Assembly: GCF_020748185.1 (NCBI RefSeq)
Contig: NZ_JAHZMO010000001.1
Coordinates: 1 to 64,000, forward strand
Direction of reading: 5' to 3'
Length of the DNA: 64,000 nt
Origin: Terrisporobacter petrolearius
GTDB lineage: Bacteria; Bacillota; Clostridia; Peptostreptococcales; Peptostreptococcaceae
Within the stretch, counting starts at the first letter, position 1; each line of letters opens with the position of its first letter. Both the position numbers and the translations under genes were made by a program. Below are positions 62,851 through 64,000 of the stretch, in pieces. The notes beneath the pieces were generated by a model. The model worked only from the letters and a program-made list of their open reading frames with translations, was not told the origin of the DNA and ran no database searches.

Positions 62851-63999
62851 GTGGTGAAAATAAAAAAAATGATTGTAACAATGCTTACTATAATGAATAT
62901 CTTCAATTTAACAACTAATAAATCTTATGCAGACACTAATAATTTATACACTACAGAATACATAAAAAACCAGGAAACACAATTTATAAGCAATAATTAT
63001 CTTGGAAATAGCGAAAAAGACTATGAGTATAAGAAGGGAAGCATACCAATATTAATATCTGCTCCTCATACAGTTAAACAATGGAGAAACGAAAGCTATA
63101 AAAGTGCAGATATTTATACTGGAGCCCTGGCTAAAACATTACACAAAACTACAGGAGCCCATATAATTTACAAAGCTAGTACTAATGGTGACGAAAATTA
63201 TACAACTAAAGAAACTGAGTATCGTAAAAAAATAAAGGATATAGTTGCTAAGAATGATATAAAAGTAATTATTGATCTACATGGTATGGCATCTAGTAGA
63301 GAAAGTGATATAGATATAGGTACGGGAAATAGTAGTAATATCAATCTATTAGGCCAAGATTACATACTATATTTAGTAAAAAGTTCTTTAGGTAGAAATA
63401 ACTACACAGTTAATAAATATTTCACTGGTGGTAAGGCTTATACGATGTCTTCCTACTGTGCGTCAAAACTAGGTGTACCTACATTACAACTAGAGATAAA
63501 TAAAAAATATAGAACTTCAGACAGCAAAAGTTTCACCTATATGGCAAATAAACTAACTAAAATGATCAATGATACTTATAATAACGTATGTGTACCTAAA
63601 GGTCAGGTAGTTAATGTTAAAAAAAGTTTGAATTTACGTAGTAGTATGTCTACTGCTAGTAGAACTAATATAATAGACAAAATCAACCTTGGCAGTACTG
63701 TTAGCATATTAGACAATATAGGCAATGTTGGCAAAAGTAATCAATGGGTAAGAATTAAATACAATAATAAAGTTGGATATGTAAAAAATAATTATATTAG
63801 ATTATATAATGTGGGAAAAATAGTCAATGTAAATAAAAATATCCGATTGAGAAAAAGTGTGGATAGTAAGAGTGCCACAGTCCTTAGAATACCAAAAGGA
63901 GCTTATGTTACTATACTGAACGATAAAAAAACATGCAAAATTAAATATAATAATAAACAAGGATATATTAGTAAGAAATACTTAGATGTAATATATTAA
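62851..63999 (+). CDS. Secreted N-formylglutamate-amidohydrolase-like enzyme with SH3 repeats
   Basis: The 382-residue exported protein has a signal peptide (about 1-27), an amidohydrolase-like domain (about 55-235) with ISAPHTV, IIDLHGMASSRESDIDIGTG and LQLEINKKYR, and two SH3b domains (about 248-312 and 316-381; LNLRSSMSTASRTN and IRLRKSVDSKSATVL). SH3b domains usually bind peptidoglycan, so the enzyme probably acts at the wall. The first of two GTG codons follows GGGGGAG. It shares the operon with the acidic repeat protein (29-base gap). The complete gene ends just inside the window. Confidence 0.75.
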   Translation: MVKIKKMIVTMLTIMNIFNLTTNKSYADTNNLYTTEYIKNQETQFISNNYLGNSEKDYEYKKGSIPILISAPHTVKQWRNESYKSADIYTGALAKTLHKTTGAHIIYKASTNGDENYTTKETEYRKKIKDIVAKNDIKVIIDLHGMASSRESDIDIGTGNSSNINLLGQDYILYLVKSSLGRNNYTVNKYFTGGKAYTMSSYCASKLGVPTLQLEINKKYRTSDSKSFTYMANKLTKMINDTYNNVCVPKGQVVNVKKSLNLRSSMSTASRTNIIDKINLGSTVSILDNIGNVGKSNQWVRIKYNNKVGYVKNNYIRLYNVGKIVNVNKNIRLRKSVDSKSATVLRIPKGAYVTILNDKKTCKIKYNNKQGYISKKYLDVIY

Positions 64000-64000
64000 A

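Overview
The window is very AT-rich, with purine-rich Shine-Dalgarno sites, frequent TTG and GTG starts, and Clostridium-type genes (OrtAB thiolase, sigma-54 regulators, MurJ paralogues, LytR-CpsA-Psr proteins, a CpsCD-type polysaccharide locus). It looks like the chromosome of a low-GC anaerobic firmicute of the class Clostridia. Genus and species cannot be set from what I can see. No rRNA, tRNA, CRISPR array, transposase or integrase was found.

Layout. 0-1.8 kb: an orphan primase/helicase of mobile-element type. 2.1-3.6 kb: murJ. 3.7-9.8 kb: a peptide (RiPP) cluster of PqqD-like recognition protein, a 125-residue precursor with an ANEYIAAC motif, an HPr-kinase-like enzyme, a radical SAM/SPASM enzyme, an ABC exporter and a nucleotidyltransferase. 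It has no lasso cyclase, and an intrinsic terminator lies just after the precursor. 10-11 kb: two small membrane-anchored coiled-coil proteins. 11.3-14 kb: a secreted double-headed M28 aminopeptidase. 14.1-23.8 kb: a hexonate regulon (uxaA, uxaB, a GntR regulator, a LgoD-like dehydrogenase, a TRAP transporter, KDPG aldolase, KDG kinase) with a shared ATACAA-type operator and no uronate isomerase, which suggests entry from L-galactonate or a similar aldonate. 23.8-25.7 kb: one LCP gene broken by an in-frame TGA and one degenerate LCP paralogue. 25.9-32.6 kb: a sensor kinase that lacks its second membrane segment, a sigma-54 activator, a -24/-12 promoter, and an NhaC-type carrier with both subunits of 2-amino-4-oxopentanoate thiolase.

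32.7-40.8 kb: assorted surface and accessory genes (a transglutaminase/FN3 protein, VanZ-like, GtrA-like, an AAA ATPase/TOPRIM-like pair, a membrane phosphoesterase). 41.5-58.3 kb: a capsule or exopolysaccharide locus with chain-length regulator and BY-kinase, initiating sugar transferase, UDP-glucose dehydrogenase, several glycosyltransferases, a TupA-like ATP-grasp protein, polymerase, acetyltransferase, a MurJ-type flippase, a second UDP-sugar dehydrogenase reduced to a fragment, then galU and galE for UDP-glucose and UDP-galactose supply. 58.4-64 kb: a four-gene cluster of unknown purpose (a YARHG-domain membrane protein, a 705-residue protein with a glycine-rich hydrophobic segment, an acidic DxDxDG-repeat protein, and a secreted amidohydrolase with SH3 repeats).

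Two dispersed repeat families cut across these regions. One is a GC-richer structured element near 11.2, 35.7 and 39.5 kb. The other is a 30-base hairpin at 8.5 kb and, inverted, at 57.3 kb. The best candidates for undescribed biology are the RiPP cluster and the 58-64 kb gene set.
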